A stretch of 64,000 nt of DNA from Breviolum minutum Mf 1.05b.01 (lineage: Eukaryota > Sar > Dinophyceae > Suessiales > Symbiodiniaceae), in assembly GCA_000507305.1 (NCBI GenBank), contig DF239097.1, forward strand, positions 124,001 through 188,000. The letters run 5' to 3'. The position numbers were made by a program, and so were the translations under genes. Of the stretch, positions 45,231-56,284 are shown in pieces (the stretch's first letter is position 1; each line of letters begins with the position of its first letter). A model generated the notes under the pieces. It saw only the letters and a program-made list of their open reading frames with translations. It ran no database searches and was not told where the DNA came from.

Positions 45231-46483
45231 CTCATTATATATACTTCTTTCAAATAGACAAAATAGGCAGAGCTCCCTACACACATCCAACAGCAACTCT
45301 TTGAAGCCAGGTGATGATTTGCACCTTTGACCAAGTGACTGCCGCCACAGCTAAACGCCCCACCCAGCCAGGTACATCTTGGAGTTGGAGAGCAATGGAA
45401 AACTCTGAGCAGAAATTCAGGCAGTTGCCTCATATCTTGGCAAATAACATTCAAGATACATTCAAGTATCGAATGACTATGACATATCATTCATGATTCT
45501 GAAAAAAATCACTCAGATCCAGCCGTGCAGGCATTTTCAAGCTGCCCAGCTCCATTCCGAACGCAACTGAGCCACGTTTCAATGGGTGGTAGGACGTACC
45601 CAGCCACCCTGCAGCCAAGCCAACAAGGATCTGCCATACCTCCTGCGGCCCGGAAGGTTTGGAAATTCCTATTCTTGTACATCTCTGTCATATGTGCCTG
45701 TTCTCCTGTTCTTATCTACGGAGGTTCGAGATTGGTTCGCTTGACTGAGATTGCCTCTGCAGTCAGCGGAATGGCGCCCAAGGAAATTGACTCACGATAA
45801 ATAGCCCCTGGGCAACTTCGCCTGGGAGAAGCGGAAAGTCCACAGGCTCACTGGGCAACTTCTTCAACGGATGCAATTTTTCCCGTGCGTAAACATGCAT
45901 GTGATATTGTATGAATTTTATCAATACAGTATGTATACATTGTGCAATGATGTGCAATGTGCAATCACGCACTTGCATACATACATTTAGATATATCTAA
46001 TCATAAGCCTCAATGTCTATGTAAATAATATATGAGTATATTGATATTTAAAAAGATTATATGATATAATTATTTGAATCGTATGAATATCTTTGGGCAT
46101 TAATTGCGTGCCAACCCCATGGTGCCCAAGTCTCGGTTGCATTGGATGGATGCCAGTGACAGGTGGTTCTCCTGGCCGAAGGAGCGTGCCACCGAAAGAC
46201 CACCTGAGCTGAACGTCCGGCACTTTCCGTTGCGAAGAAACCCCATGTGCGAAGAAAAACCGACAGAAACAAAGCCACCAGAAAAAACGCATGTGTTTCA
46301 AGTTTCAGGATCAATGATCGTAGTATCTCGCAGTGATCAGTTTGTCTGACGTGCTCGGATCTTAATGGCATGGCATCTAACAAGCCATTGATTTAGCAAA
46401 GGCGCTCCACGCCGTAGATTTCCAATCCAGCATGAAACAAGCCGAGGCCCAACGGCTGCAATTTATTATTCGCCCCCTGGAGT

Positions 46484-46959
46484 TTATGTCCGAGTGTCCG
46501 AGTGATCCGCAAGAATTGGGCATCTCTTGAAGTTGAATATTTGGTTACAATGGCAAATCCCCCAATGACTCAGAAAAGAGCTCTTCATGACACTTGCCTT
46601 GGTCCCATTCAGGTCATAGACATGAAGCCAAGCTTCCGGACCTGCAACATGTTGCAGCTGGCTTGCAGAAAGTGGTGCTTTCCACAATTCTCCCCACACC
46701 TTGAAACTTGACCTCGTTGCTGTCTGCATTGGTTTTGATCCTTTGTGCCAATTGCGGGTTGGGTGGCCAAAGTGGTGTTTGAGCTGACTCATACATGCCA
46801 ACCAAAAACGCCATTTAATCTTTGGGGTCCGCACGCCAAGAAGCCAGCACTGCTCCTCTCCTAATCGATTTCGGGTGCGATACTGCACTGTTACTGTGGA
46901 GCCAATTGAAAACTCCAAGGTGGTCAATAGAGATGAAAAATTCAGCTCCTTCGGCCCTT
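46484..46959 (-). CDS. Candidate exon region, possible SH3-like fold
   Basis: After acceptor CAACTGTGACAG, the frame reads ELNFSSLLTTLEFSIGSTVT, VQYRTRNRLGEEQCWLLG and KIKWRFWL. The G-x-x-V-x-V-x-Y...W-x-x-G pattern recalls SH3/Tudor-type barrels. Further along, two frames are open and a frame change by splicing is likely. Family assignment is only a suggestion. Confidence 0.3.
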
Positions 46960-47919
46960 CTGTCACAGTTGTACGAAGACATTGCGGACTGCTGGCCGCC
47001 TCATGACACACGAAAAGTCAAGCAACAACTGGCAAACCAAATGACTTCCCATGACTTCCCTACAAGGGCCTGTGTGCCTGTATTCGGCAATCAAGAAGCA
47101 CTAACTTTACAGTTTCGTACAATTTCCATACCACTGACTCTCTGCATTGAAAGTTTCACTATAAACGAATCGTTCCTTTTGAAACAACTTATATATAGTA
47201 TCTGCTGGAATTTCTGGAGGTGGAGGACATTTTACTTTCAAACGATGGACCAATAAAGCAAGGAAGTCCATGGCCCACTGTTTTGCAGCAGGGAAGAATT
47301 GAATTGGAACAAACCAACAAAGAGAACACCATCTGCAGTGGATGCATCTTGTGCATCCCTCTGCCAAGAAGCACTTGGCGAAGGGTCGTTCAGAAAATCG
47401 AGTGGGGCGATCATGCTGCTGTCCATGGCTCACGAGCATGAAAGAGAATGTCTCAAGTGTACAAGGTAGTGCCTGGGTCGGATGTCTCCGATGCATCCAC
47501 TGCAAGAAACTCAAGGTTTGAGTATGTTTTTGTGGTGTTTGTGTCCGGCTGCAATGCAAACACAACAAATCAGCAAATATCAAGCATTGCAACAAAGGCT
47601 GTAAGATCTTGTATATAACGCACATGTCCTGCGATTTGAAATTCAGTCAGGTCTGGTGAGCTGGACGATCTAAATCTAAAGTATCAGAATGGAATCGCGG
47701 CGAGTATGCTCTGCATCTGTGAGCCAAGAGAAGTCAAGTGGCGAAAATACATGAAAAACAGTTAGCTCTGCAGTTTGTGCTCTGAACCGTTTGTGCTTTA
47801 ATGATTTCATACTTCTTCTCCTCAACCACGTCTTGCATCTTGCATTCTCCTTGGTACCTCCAGTATGCCTTTAACACTCAAAATCTCACCAGGTCCAGAG
47901 AGAAAACATCTGAAACACC

Positions 47920-48252
47920 TTGTCATCATGTCACCAGTCCTTTAGGGCCCGCACCAGCCACCCACGTCCAAACGAGGACCGTGACAAAACTCTCGCATCC
48001 TCGCAGTGCCTTGGGGGAGGCTTGATTGAACCAGATTCACATGGCAAGGCGTTTCAGAAGCAACTTTTGGACGCAGATGCCTTCGGCTCAGAACCTCTGT
48101 ACAAGTTCAAACTGCGAGCATTTGGCGAGTTGCCAGTGGTAGGCGAGCTGGCCGCGATTGTCGAACACAGCACCAAAAATGCGGAAGTGAAACAGGGTCA
48201 TGCCCCTCGGCTCAACAAGTCTCGCAGAGCAAAATTATATATGCCGCACTGA
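47920..48252 (+). CDS. Possible short plus-strand gene, unknown
   Basis: A 110-residue plus frame whose second half (KAFQKQLLDADAFGSEPLYK then LRAFGELPVVGELAAIVEHS and a basic end) looks protein-like. It would converge on the 3' end of the cyclotransferase-like gene 35 bp away. No family and no start evidence; it may be chance. Confidence 0.2.
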   Translation: MSSCHQSFRARTSHPRPNEDRDKTLASSQCLGGGLIEPDSHGKAFQKQLLDADAFGSEPLYKFKLRAFGELPVVGELAAIVEHSTKNAEVKQGHAPRLNKSRRAKLYMPH

Positions 48253-48286
48253 TCCGCACTGTTCCTTTAGAAGGTGTGCGGAGCGC

Positions 48287-48835
48287 TCACCGTTTGCGGG
48301 ACAGCCAGTCGCCATCAGCAATGCGCTGACGGCTGGCACGGTCAAATTTCCCAGTACGGTGGTAGACATAGGCAGGGCTGGTCACTCCCTTGTCAGTCAG
48401 GACAGTGGCTACGGTTCTGCTGTACAAATCTGGGTAGCCTTCAATTTTGTCTGCCTCTGCCAACTTTGCAGCTAGCAAACCAGTAGCACCAGTGCTTGTG
48501 CTTGGTGGCCTAAGCAGCATTCCCCTAACTGAACATGCGGTTTCTTCAAAACAAACTGCTGGATACGAGCCATCAATGTACAGTGAAGCACCTGGCAAGT
48601 AGCCAACTTCTGCCTCTAGACCTTCGGTGAAAGACTTTGTCCATGATGCACCTGAATCATCATCTGGACGTAGAGTCCCATAGACGAAGAAACCGCTTGG
48701 TATCTGCCCTCTGTCAGATGCTGCTCTTCCTTTCCGCCGTGGAACCCGTGGAACGGGTGGTGATGTGACCGCACCGCTTGCCTTGGTGGCATCATGCGGT
48801 TGAATCATGCCCAATGAGATCCCAAAAGCATGATG
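48287..48835 (-). CDS. Gamma-glutamylcyclotransferase-like (GGCT/AIG2 fold) protein or exon
   Basis: The minus frame is open from 48835 and ends with a stop at 48287-48289. Hallmarks in order are FVYGTLRPDD (substrate-binding YGTLR loop), DGSYPAVCF, ADKIEGYPDLYSR (E of IEG is the expected catalytic acid; family LDxxEGxxxxYxR) and AYVYHRTG...GDW near the C-terminus. Enzymes of this fold cyclise gamma-glutamyl groups to 5-oxoproline in glutathione or crosslink turnover; the substrate here is unknown. About 140 residues match the usual domain length. The N-terminal part before the domain (GAVTSPPVPRVPRRKGRAAS) is low complexity and no ATG with good context is seen, so this is probably the last exon of a longer gene whose upstream part lies at 49074-49315. 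Confidence 0.8.
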   Translation of the reverse strand, partial: HHAFGISLGMIQPHDATKASGAVTSPPVPRVPRRKGRAASDRGQIPSGFFVYGTLRPDDDSGASWTKSFTEGLEAEVGYLPGASLYIDGSYPAVCFEETACSVRGMLLRPPSTSTGATGLLAAKLAEADKIEGYPDLYSRTVATVLTDKGVTSPAYVYHRTGKFDRASRQRIADGDWLSRKR

Positions 48836-49073
48836 TCAACTGTAAAGTGAACACCGGGCAGAAAAGGCACGGATGACACCATCCGGTTTCCCATCATTCA
48901 ATCTTGAGTTCTTTTGATAAACTTTTGGTTAACACATATAGTACTTCAAGAAGAATCACAGATGTTCGGTTGAATGTTGTATCATGTTCAACTGCACCCC
49001 CACATGCGTTTTTTTTTCAAAATCCTATTTTTGCAATTCGATTGAGGCACAGCTTTTGAGGAACTCTTCATAC

Positions 49074-49315
49074 CTGGACTGGGAGCTCTTGGGGCTGGTG
49101 GTGCCGGACTTGGTGCTCTTGTTTTCCTCATTGTAGCGGGTGTCGATGAACCCCTACTCGCTGTTCGAGAAAGTGTGGGTCCTCCTCCGCTTCCACTTGG
49201 TGGACTGGTCGGAGCTGGGAGATCTTCAGCAGGTACCGCAAGAGCTGGTAACAAGGGCTCCTTCCGAAGTCTGGCCACCTCCTTCAACAGCTCCGGCAAA
49301 ATTTCACCACTCTTC
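49074..49315 (-). CDS. Pro/Ser-rich linker exon upstream of the GGCT domain
   Basis: Bounded by acceptor TATGTGTTTCTTTCAG (49316) and donor CAG/GTATGA (49073). Encodes SGEILPELLKEVARLRKEPL and then a Ser/Pro/Ala-rich linker (PTSPPSGSGGGP, PAPPAPRAPSPG). Phase at the 5' edge (one base) fits the two bases left by a possible donor at the sirtuin end (49617). Phase at the 3' edge fits several acceptors in front of the GGCT domain. A run of 13 G (C on this strand) lies just upstream of the acceptor tract. Confidence 0.5.
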
Positions 49316-49337
49316 CTGAAAGAAACACATAACACAA

Positions 49338-49350
49338 GGGGGGGGGGGGG
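49338..49350. repeat. G13 homopolymer
   Basis: Thirteen G on the plus strand; on the coding (minus) strand it is a C tract 20 bases upstream of the acceptor at 49316, where a pyrimidine tract would be expected. Confidence 0.9.
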
Positions 49351-49553
49351 TGCTGCAATGGGTTTCTGTTTGTTTGTGATTCTGTTTGTTTATGAGCTGC
49401 GATTGAATGTGTCGAGCCATCACACTCGTATCAAGAACGTCTGGTACTTTACTCAGTGGGACCTTGGGGTGTTGCCCAGAGCCTTGCTTTTGCATCGTCC
49501 CGTGAAAGTAGTCTGCAACCTCTACGCCAACAGTCTCTCAAATCACATTTAGT

Positions 49554-50819
49554 TTATAGGAAAGAAGTTGTGAGAGAGAGTGAGAGATTGCATTTCTTGT
49601 TGTATAAATAAAGGTACTTTTCTTGAATGTGTACATCCAAAATTCTGCCAAGGCACCCTTGTATATGGAGCATCCCTGCTGTGGAGTCGTCTAAGTCAAC
49701 TTCGGGGTCCATTCTGATGATAATCGCACCGCTTTTTTGTGCTGCACGGACCATTGATCGAGGTCCCCCAGTTGTCAACTGCGTACCTATGATCAGCAAC
49801 ACATCACACTGTTCCATCTTTTCCATGACCGTGTTCCATTCAAAGAAAGCTTCGTTGTAGCTCTCATCAAACCACAAGATTTTGGGCCTTTGTCTAATCC
49901 CACATTTGGGACATAATGGTAAACATTCCTCTTTCTCATCCTTAGCAGGCTCAGGTGTCCTCATGATGGTTGCCCGAGCACGATCCAAGTTCTCGGAATT
50001 GTTTAGGTCCACCTTATACAAACATGACCCTTCAAGCCGCTCGTCGCAACGCATTTCGTCGATTCGGCCATGGATCTCGCACAGTTTGCTTGGATCTGTA
50101 CCTGCTTGTAAATGCAAACCATCAACATTTTGTGTCACCAAAGTGAAACTGCCCTCCACAAGTTTCTGCAGTTCCACTATAGCAATATGACCTGGATTTG
50201 GTTTTGCTTTCCTACAAATACCCCATCGATATTGATACCATCGCCATAGTTCTGCTGGCATCTCATTATATTTTTCCCAAGTCGCCAGCTCTTGAGGTTG
50301 GTAATGTTTCGAACCAACCGTCCAAAAACCATCAGCTCCACGAAAGGTTGGAATTCCACTTTCGGCCGAAATCCCAGCACCTGTTAGCACCACTAAATTT
50401 TGAGAGCGCCTCAAAACCTGTGCCACACGTGCTGATGAGATACGTGATGCTGGACGGAGATCCGAAGTTGAACTACCACCAAGACCCATAATCTTTTCTA
50501 CGGCCATGCGATTCAAAGCATCAAACTTTGCTTTGAATTCTTCCCATTTTGCATCCAAACTGCTATGGGTCTTGCATGCTGATTCAGCTTCAACAACTGT
50601 CTTCTCCAGTTTTTCTGTGGTTTCCTTCATGCTTGCCACAGCAGCCCTAGCTTCTTTCAGAACTTCAGTCTCCTTTTCCGAAGATTTCGAAGCATTCTGC
50701 AAAATCTCGAGGGACTCCTTCACACTGATACTTGCTCCAGCAACACCCAAAGCACTGCGAGAGCCAGGACGACTTCCACTGCCAGAGTTTGGCCGGTTTG
50801 AGGATTCCGGGCGTGACAT
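49554..50819 (-). CDS. Sirtuin (Sir2-family NAD-dependent protein deacylase)
   Basis: Sirtuins remove acyl groups from lysine using NAD. Visible motifs: GAGISAESGIPTFRG (NAD-binding), TQNVDGLH (nt about 50110-50133), the catalytic His in EIHG (about 50070), a zinc site with MRC...GSC and CPKC, RPKILWFDE, and IIGTQLTTGG. The first Cys pair is spaced by seven residues instead of two, which is unusual. The start ATG at 50819 is chosen because a splice-type AG (CACAG/CTAATC) lies 6 bases before it, as for trans-spliced dinoflagellate genes; the frame is open further up to 51005. Residues 1-120 precede the catalytic domain: a Ser/Gly/Arg-rich start and a predicted coiled coil (KESLEILQ...KEARAAVASMKETTEK). 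The read-through end at 49554 (YLYLYNKKCNLSLSLTTSFL) looks non-coding and may really be intron after a GTACCT donor at 49617. Confidence 0.9.
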   Translation of the reverse strand: MSRPESSNRPNSGSGSRPGSRSALGVAGASISVKESLEILQNASKSSEKETEVLKEARAAVASMKETTEKLEKTVVEAESACKTHSSLDAKWEEFKAKFDALNRMAVEKIMGLGGSSTSDLRPASRISSARVAQVLRRSQNLVVLTGAGISAESGIPTFRGADGFWTVGSKHYQPQELATWEKYNEMPAELWRWYQYRWGICRKAKPNPGHIAIVELQKLVEGSFTLVTQNVDGLHLQAGTDPSKLCEIHGRIDEMRCDERLEGSCLYKVDLNNSENLDRARATIMRTPEPAKDEKEECLPLCPKCGIRQRPKILWFDESYNEAFFEWNTVMEKMEQCDVLLIIGTQLTTGGPRSMVRAAQKSGAIIIRMDPEVDLDDSTAGMLHIQGCLGRILDVHIQEKYLYLYNKKCNLSLSLTTSFL

Positions 50820-51674
50820 GATTAGCTGTGCTGAGTCTACCCCAACCTGCCCTTTCTCTTGAGTTGGCCAGCAAATTGTCACCATCCAGGTCCAATTCCT
50901 TCCTACAAATGATGCCAACTTTACTTTGCCATAGGCTATAGGCCATGCTTGTCCAGTCAGGATGAGAAGGTGGAAAAAATCAGAAGCATACAGTGCTATT
51001 TCCATCTATATTTACCTGCTATTACAATGTCCAAAGAGCAGCCCCTCCCTCATGCAAAACATGTTTTGCCGCCCGCGCGCTCAATGTCAATATTTCTGAA
51101 GCACTGCGACTGCCATGCGCGCAGTGTCCTGTTGAATGCTGCCGGCGTCTCCCAACTCAAGATTGACAAAGAAAGACAAGACTGACTACGACTTACGTAG
51201 TTTTCGGCCGGGCAGAAACGAACAGGCGCACTGTTTGTTGCAGCATTTTATTTTGCCATGCTGCCACGCATGTGCACAAAACCAAACGAAAGATTACTGG
51301 CTTTCTAGAGAGTCGTTCTCAAAAGATCCAAGGTAAAACTTCCAGACCATGTCGCCGACTGCACAGTACTTGAAAGTTACAGGAAAGGGCAATTTGCCTA
51401 CTGACATGGCATGATGAGCAGTAACTGACATACAACAGTACGTACACGTGTACGGTGTATATCTACATTGTGAAATCATGTGAACACATGATAATAAGAT
51501 ATGATATGTGTTATAAAATGAAATGCAGTAATATTTTGAAGTGTAAAACTAATACATAACACATACCGGCACTCACATTAATAACACAAAGGCTGACAAA
51601 AAATAAATAATACAAGTAAACTATATAAGTAAACATGACACATAGACATGGCACAGATCCATCAGTACGCACCA

Positions 51675-51866
51675 TGCATTGCGACATGTGAGTGGTGACG
51701 GAACGTCCGCCATCGGAGAAACTCCAAATAGTCAAAGGCACAGAGAAACTCAAACCTGCTCCGGTTTTCTGGCTGCAGTTCTATTCTTCCCGAATGGGTC
51801 AACGATTGCTGGATGGCAAAACTTTGCCATCCAAGGTCATGAACATAAAAGTAAACATCCCCACAT
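51675..51866 (-). CDS. Candidate exon, aromatic-rich unknown protein
   Basis: Follows AATAAG at 51867 and reads RCGDVYFYVHDLGWQSFAIQ, QSLTHSGRIELQPENRSRFE and FLCAFDYLEFLRWRTFRHH, ending near a GTGCGT donor. The density of Trp, Tyr and Phe and the lack of low complexity make it a credible exon of a gene upstream of the sirtuin gene on the same strand. A GTTTGA donor inside could shorten it. Confidence 0.5.
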
Positions 51867-52900
51867 CTTATTGCACACATAGCAGAATGGTGGGGAATCG
51901 TGCAGGTTTCCCATCAATGTTGTCATAGGGTGAGTTTGGGGGGCCTGTTGTGAAGCCTCATGATTTTGCTGATTTGCGCCTCCCTGCAAACTTCGAAACT
52001 TCTGAGCCGTGTAACTAAGTACTGTTGAAAATTGCAATCCCAAACATGCTGCTTGGCAATTGATTGGAGGGCACTGACGGTACATACTCAAACGTGTAAT
52101 GTGCCTGCCACCATCTTCGTTTCAAGAACTCAAGCATGGCTCGAGGCTCCCTTTTTGCGGTAGCAACCCCTGCCGGGTTGCAACGCAGCACTGGAGATAG
52201 GACCTGTTGGAAATACCGTACATGCTTAGGCTGCTCCGAAACCTAGGCATGAGCATCTATCTATGGCGAGCCCCCAGAATGGCTAGAGTTGTCTGGTCAG
52301 ATTTCAAGACAAGAAAAAATTGAGACCTCCGACAGAAACAAGTCACAAAACACATTCATGCACAAGCGCTGATTTGTCTTTTCTCAAAGTCACCTGACCC
52401 TCTATGGCCATTGGTAGGAAGATACGGGGCATGCCATGTATGACAAACAGGTTTTCGAATCTACAACTGGCATTGCCAACGGGTTCGGCCCACTGGATTC
52501 TACGAACGCATTCGTGTAGTTATATAGACAGTAAATGAAATTCACATATTTTATCATATCTTCACATCTACTTCTCCATTATCATTGGGCCACTTCACAT
52601 CTTGCAGCATTTTCAAAATTACAGCAAGGATGTGTCAGAGCTGCAGGCAGCTGCAGGCAGCTGTAGCTTTGCACTCAACAACTGCTGCATGACACCATTC
52701 CACCAGATCCTGGGAAAAAGTTTTTCCCAACGGATCAGCTGCTCAAGAGTTCTAGAGAGCATCTAGGAAGCTGCTCAAAAGGATCTCCAAAAGGCACAAA
52801 GTTGAGCACCCAGTGTGAGCCATCCTCCGACCACCAGCTGGAGTGGTTGACAGAATGAAACATATTTCACTTATTTTCTGTGTTTTCTGAATTTAGAAAT

Positions 52901-53083
52901 TCAACACTCATCAAACGCTCCATCATTCTGCCAACTTGGCTGGTGAACCCCGTACTCCTGCAACTTGACATGGAAGTCGTGACTTTTCTCTCGCCCACGT
53001 TGGGATAGAACAAAAACCGGCGGAAATACTGCAACTTGATTTGTTGGAACTGGCTTGGCTATCTTATGTTCACAATATGTCAA
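52901..53083 (-). CDS. Candidate exon, unknown protein
   Basis: Minus frame KPVPTNQVAVFPPVFVLSQR, then GREKSHDFHVKLQEYGVHQP and SWQ; a GTGTTG donor coincides with the end. Possibly the same gene as the exon at 51675. No family recognised. Confidence 0.4.
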   Translation of the reverse strand: MTYCEHKIAKPVPTNQVAVFPPVFVLSQRGREKSHDFHVKLQEYGVHQPSWQNDGAFDEC

Positions 53084-53099
53084 GTTGATTGAATTTGTG

Positions 53100-54560
53100 C
53101 GGAAGGTGACCTACAGTTCACCACGGCTGCAAATCATATACAGCAGCTTTAGCTGATACCTAGCCATGTGCAGCCCCCCCTACTGTGAGCCACCCCTCTG
53201 GGAAGAAAAGACAATTGTCAGAAATCGGAGATAGAGAAAAAACACATGACATAAATATGTGATGCAATATTCGCCCCAACCTCTACGACGTGTCGATACA
53301 TTCAACTGATATGATGTGATTTGATGCGCTAATGGATGTGACTAAGACATCTTACCATTTCAAGGAGGCGTGACCAATATAGTGGTTACTTGAATCAAGA
53401 GTCAAAATGTAACAATTAATGTAGATTCTGCGCTGCAGGCTGCCCTCCAGATTCTTTAAAGGGACCTCAACAATGCCGGACTATACGAATGCATACATGA
53501 ATCATGAATTTGAAAAGTGAGCTGGTGAAAAAATGATCGATGAATTTTGAAATTGCCATAATTTTTCAAAAAAATCGATGATAAACTCTGAAGATCGTTG
53601 CATACCATGGATGACACTGATTCCTTCAAGAGGCCATAACAAGCTGCCTACACTCAGCATTTTGAAGTCAACCCTTTCACGTGTTTTTTTTTACAAAAAT
53701 GCTTGAGGGAGGCCCTAGGCGCCAACGAATATCCTTGCCATAAATCTTACTTAAGATACGTGTTTGCTGGTCCGTCTCAATTCTCGTTTTTACAAAGTCA
53801 GTGGTGTCACTACAGTGTGCGTAATGTTGCGCCCAATCGATGTGCCCATCATCCTGTAACAAGTCACGATAAACCATGTGTTCGGAACATGACTGCCGAG
53901 GTGTCTAGGTATTTGTTAACATGCGGTTAGGTGCTCAAAGTGCCGGATTGCATGATCACACATGATCTCATTATCAGTCTGTCGCCTTTGCAAATTGATG
54001 CACATGGAAACTTCAATGAAACAGTACTAGCTGAATTTCGAATCTGGCATCTTTTTCACGTCCCGTTTGGGATGGCTCACGCCACTGCAAGGAAACCTTG
54101 CTGATCCATTTTGGCAGTTTCAAGTTGATCGACCAAAGCCTGCGCATCCTTCACCTGCACAACACACCGCTATAGATTGACGAACATGCATGGGTGCCGG
54201 CGATTATGCAGCAGATTTTGCTGTTCAATTCATTTGAAAGGCCAGGCGCCTTTTCTTTCTGCTTTCGGATATCGGCATCCTGACAAACACCGAGAGCAAT
54301 GCAAGCGCAAGAAAATTACACAATAGAAAAACATCGGAAAAAATTGAATAGACCTTTACCATCCTTGACCAATTTCACGTGTTTTTCCTCCGAAGAATAG
54401 TTGAAGTTTGCGGGTTCCAAAATTTGACGCTCTGAAAATTGTGAGCATGCAACATGTCACAATGAGAAACGTGGCACATGCATGCACATGTGTGTCAGCT
54501 ACAATAGAACAAGTACAATTTCCATCTATTGATAATAAACACCTTGGCCGCCCCATCTTT
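53100..54560. other. Mostly non-coding stretch
   Basis: One minus frame at 53677-53877 (YRDLLQDDGHIDWAQHYAHC...) looks weakly protein-like but has no splice or family support. Otherwise no gene, repeat family or RNA feature is apparent. Confidence 0.45.
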
Positions 54561-54583
54561 TTGAAAAAATGACAATAAATGTG

Positions 54584-54895
54584 AACATGATGATAATGAT
54601 GACGACAATGACGATGATGACGATGATCATCATGGTGATGATGATGATGATGATGATGATGAGGATGATGATGATGATGATGTTGATGCTGATGATTATG
54701 ATATTGATGCTGACAATGATAATGATACTGACGATGCTGACGATGATGATGTTGACGATGGTGATGGTGATGATCATGATATTGACAATAATGCCGGCAA
54801 CAATACTGACATGGCAACGAAAATGGAGATGATGATGGGGATGATGATGATCATGATGATGTTGATCATGACACTGATAATGAAAATGACCATTT
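54584..54895. repeat. GATGAT/GAC triplet array
   Basis: About 310 bp of imperfect GAT and GAC triplets with TGATGATGATGATG cores, interrupted near 54790-54825. The poly-Met, poly-Ile and poly-His frames across it are artefacts. Confidence 0.9.
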
Positions 54896-54973
54896 TTTAC
54901 GATAATTAAAAAAATACATGATAGAAAACTAAAAATTGATGCGGGTGAGAAAAGGAAAAGGATGAGGACAATT

Positions 54974-54980
54974 AATGACC

Positions 54981-55015
<35 letters not shown>

Positions 55016-55125
55016 CATGATGATGATGATGATCATGATGATGATGATCATGATGATGATGATAGTGATGATAGTGATGATGTTGACGATGAATCTGGTG
55101 GTGGTGGTGGTGGCGGTGTTGATAA
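54974..55125. repeat. GAT triplet array with ATGATCATG interruptions
   Basis: About 150 bp of (GAT)n broken by ATGATCATG palindromes, ending in a GGT run. The same palindromic interruption is seen in the array at 3651. Confidence 0.9.
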
Positions 55126-55261
55126 TGGGAAACACACAAATTACTGACAATGATACTGATATTGAAATTGATATTGATTGTGATGATAAATGACAATTTT
55201 AATGATTATTTTATGCTTGCAAAATATTGGCGGCAAACATCCCGGTGTGGATCATTAGCTA

Positions 55262-56277
55262 AAATTTTTTGAAGGCACTCGATACAGTAAACTGGTGAGT
55301 TTCATGGTCAACTTTGATGCAGCACGGTGTGTCACAGCATTTGGTTTGGATTTTTTCTGATTTTACAACCCATTTAGTATGGTTAATCCGGGAATGCGCG
55401 AACATGTTGTTGATAGTCGTTAATTCGGCATCCGTGCAGATGTGAGACAAAGGCGTGTTGTGCTCAGTCCCAAGTTGTTCTGTGCAGCCTTGGAAATTGC
55501 AATGTCCGCATGGTGTGTGGAAATGAAAACTTATGGACTGAACCTACATGATGGCATAAAGACCCTTCTGGGCCACACGTTTGCGGATGACCTTCGAGTA
55601 TTTGCAACGAGTCGGGATGACACGAAACGACTGTTGGTGACATCTCTGGGCCAAGTTGGTTTGCCACGCACGTAATGGGGTGACGGTGGAAGGACATGGA
55701 AGCACTGGATGGTCGGTGTGCTCGGAAATGGTTTGGATGCATGGCTCAGTTAAGGAGGCGCTGACCCACAACACCATTTGCAAGCAGCGTCACGGGCATT
55801 CCATGCAAATCGATCGCTTCTTACGAACCACTAAGATCACTAAGTTTCTCTCAAAAGATCGCCTTACATCGCATTACATTCGGTCACGCAATGGTGACCC
55901 CAGTGGCGTGCTTCCCAGCGGGCCACCAAACAATCTTCAAACAAGAGTTGGCCGCACTTGACGTCGGACGCCGTAGACAGTTTTTTCGTGTGGTTGGTCC
56001 GCCTCACGAAATCCTGCAGGGCTGGAACGTGCGAGTTTCAGTTTTTATGCGCCCGCGTGCAATTGATAAAGTCATTGCGGATGAAAGAGCAGCCGTGTCG
56101 AGGGTATGGAATGACAACATGTTGCCCACTGGATTGGAATGGATTGGACAATCGATGTGTGCATTGGCATTGCCTGTTGACATGGAAAGTGCAAAAAGTA
56201 GCAAACATGTTCGCAAGAAGACCCTCAAACATTGGAAATCATTCCTCGATGAAAATGGGCTACATTGTACCATATAG
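55262..56277 (+). pseudogene. Broken LINE copy 1 (second family): RT and C-terminal module
   Basis: Shifted frames give reverse transcriptase motif A (FLKALDTVNW, stop directly after), motif B (DVRQRRVVLSPKLF), motif C (HTFADDLRVF), then a downstream block (GHQTIFKQELAALDVGRRRQ, FFRVVGPPHEI). Stops and frameshifts show it is dead. The C-terminal block matches the ones at 57755 and on the minus strand at 59000, defining one family distinct from the element at 17-27 kb. Confidence 0.75.
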
Positions 56278-56284
56278 GGTTGCA

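Larger units (their letters stand above)
27030..48280. other. Intron-rich region with scattered minus-strand candidate exons
   Basis: No long ORF and no recognised protein family. Short minus-strand frames with good splice signals occur repeatedly and are listed below. Between them, notably 29.3-32.1 kb, 32.4-36.9 kb, 37.2-38.8 kb and 41.1-42.4 kb, I see only AT-rich or mixed sequence, a GA-rich run near 33.9-34.07 kb, and simple repeats. Which exons belong to the same gene cannot be settled by reading alone. Confidence 0.5.

Noticed and set aside
46104-46349. Minus frame with GGLSVARSFG, faintly like a PP2C motif
   Set aside because: All three frames are open here and neighbouring PP2C motifs are missing.
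50665-50946. Short DLDGDN motif resembling an EF-hand loop upstream of the sirtuin start
   Set aside because: Too short, without the flanking helices, and in another frame from the sirtuin.
54356-55196. Poly-His, poly-Asp, poly-Met frames on both strands
   Set aside because: Artefacts of the GAT/GAC triplet arrays.
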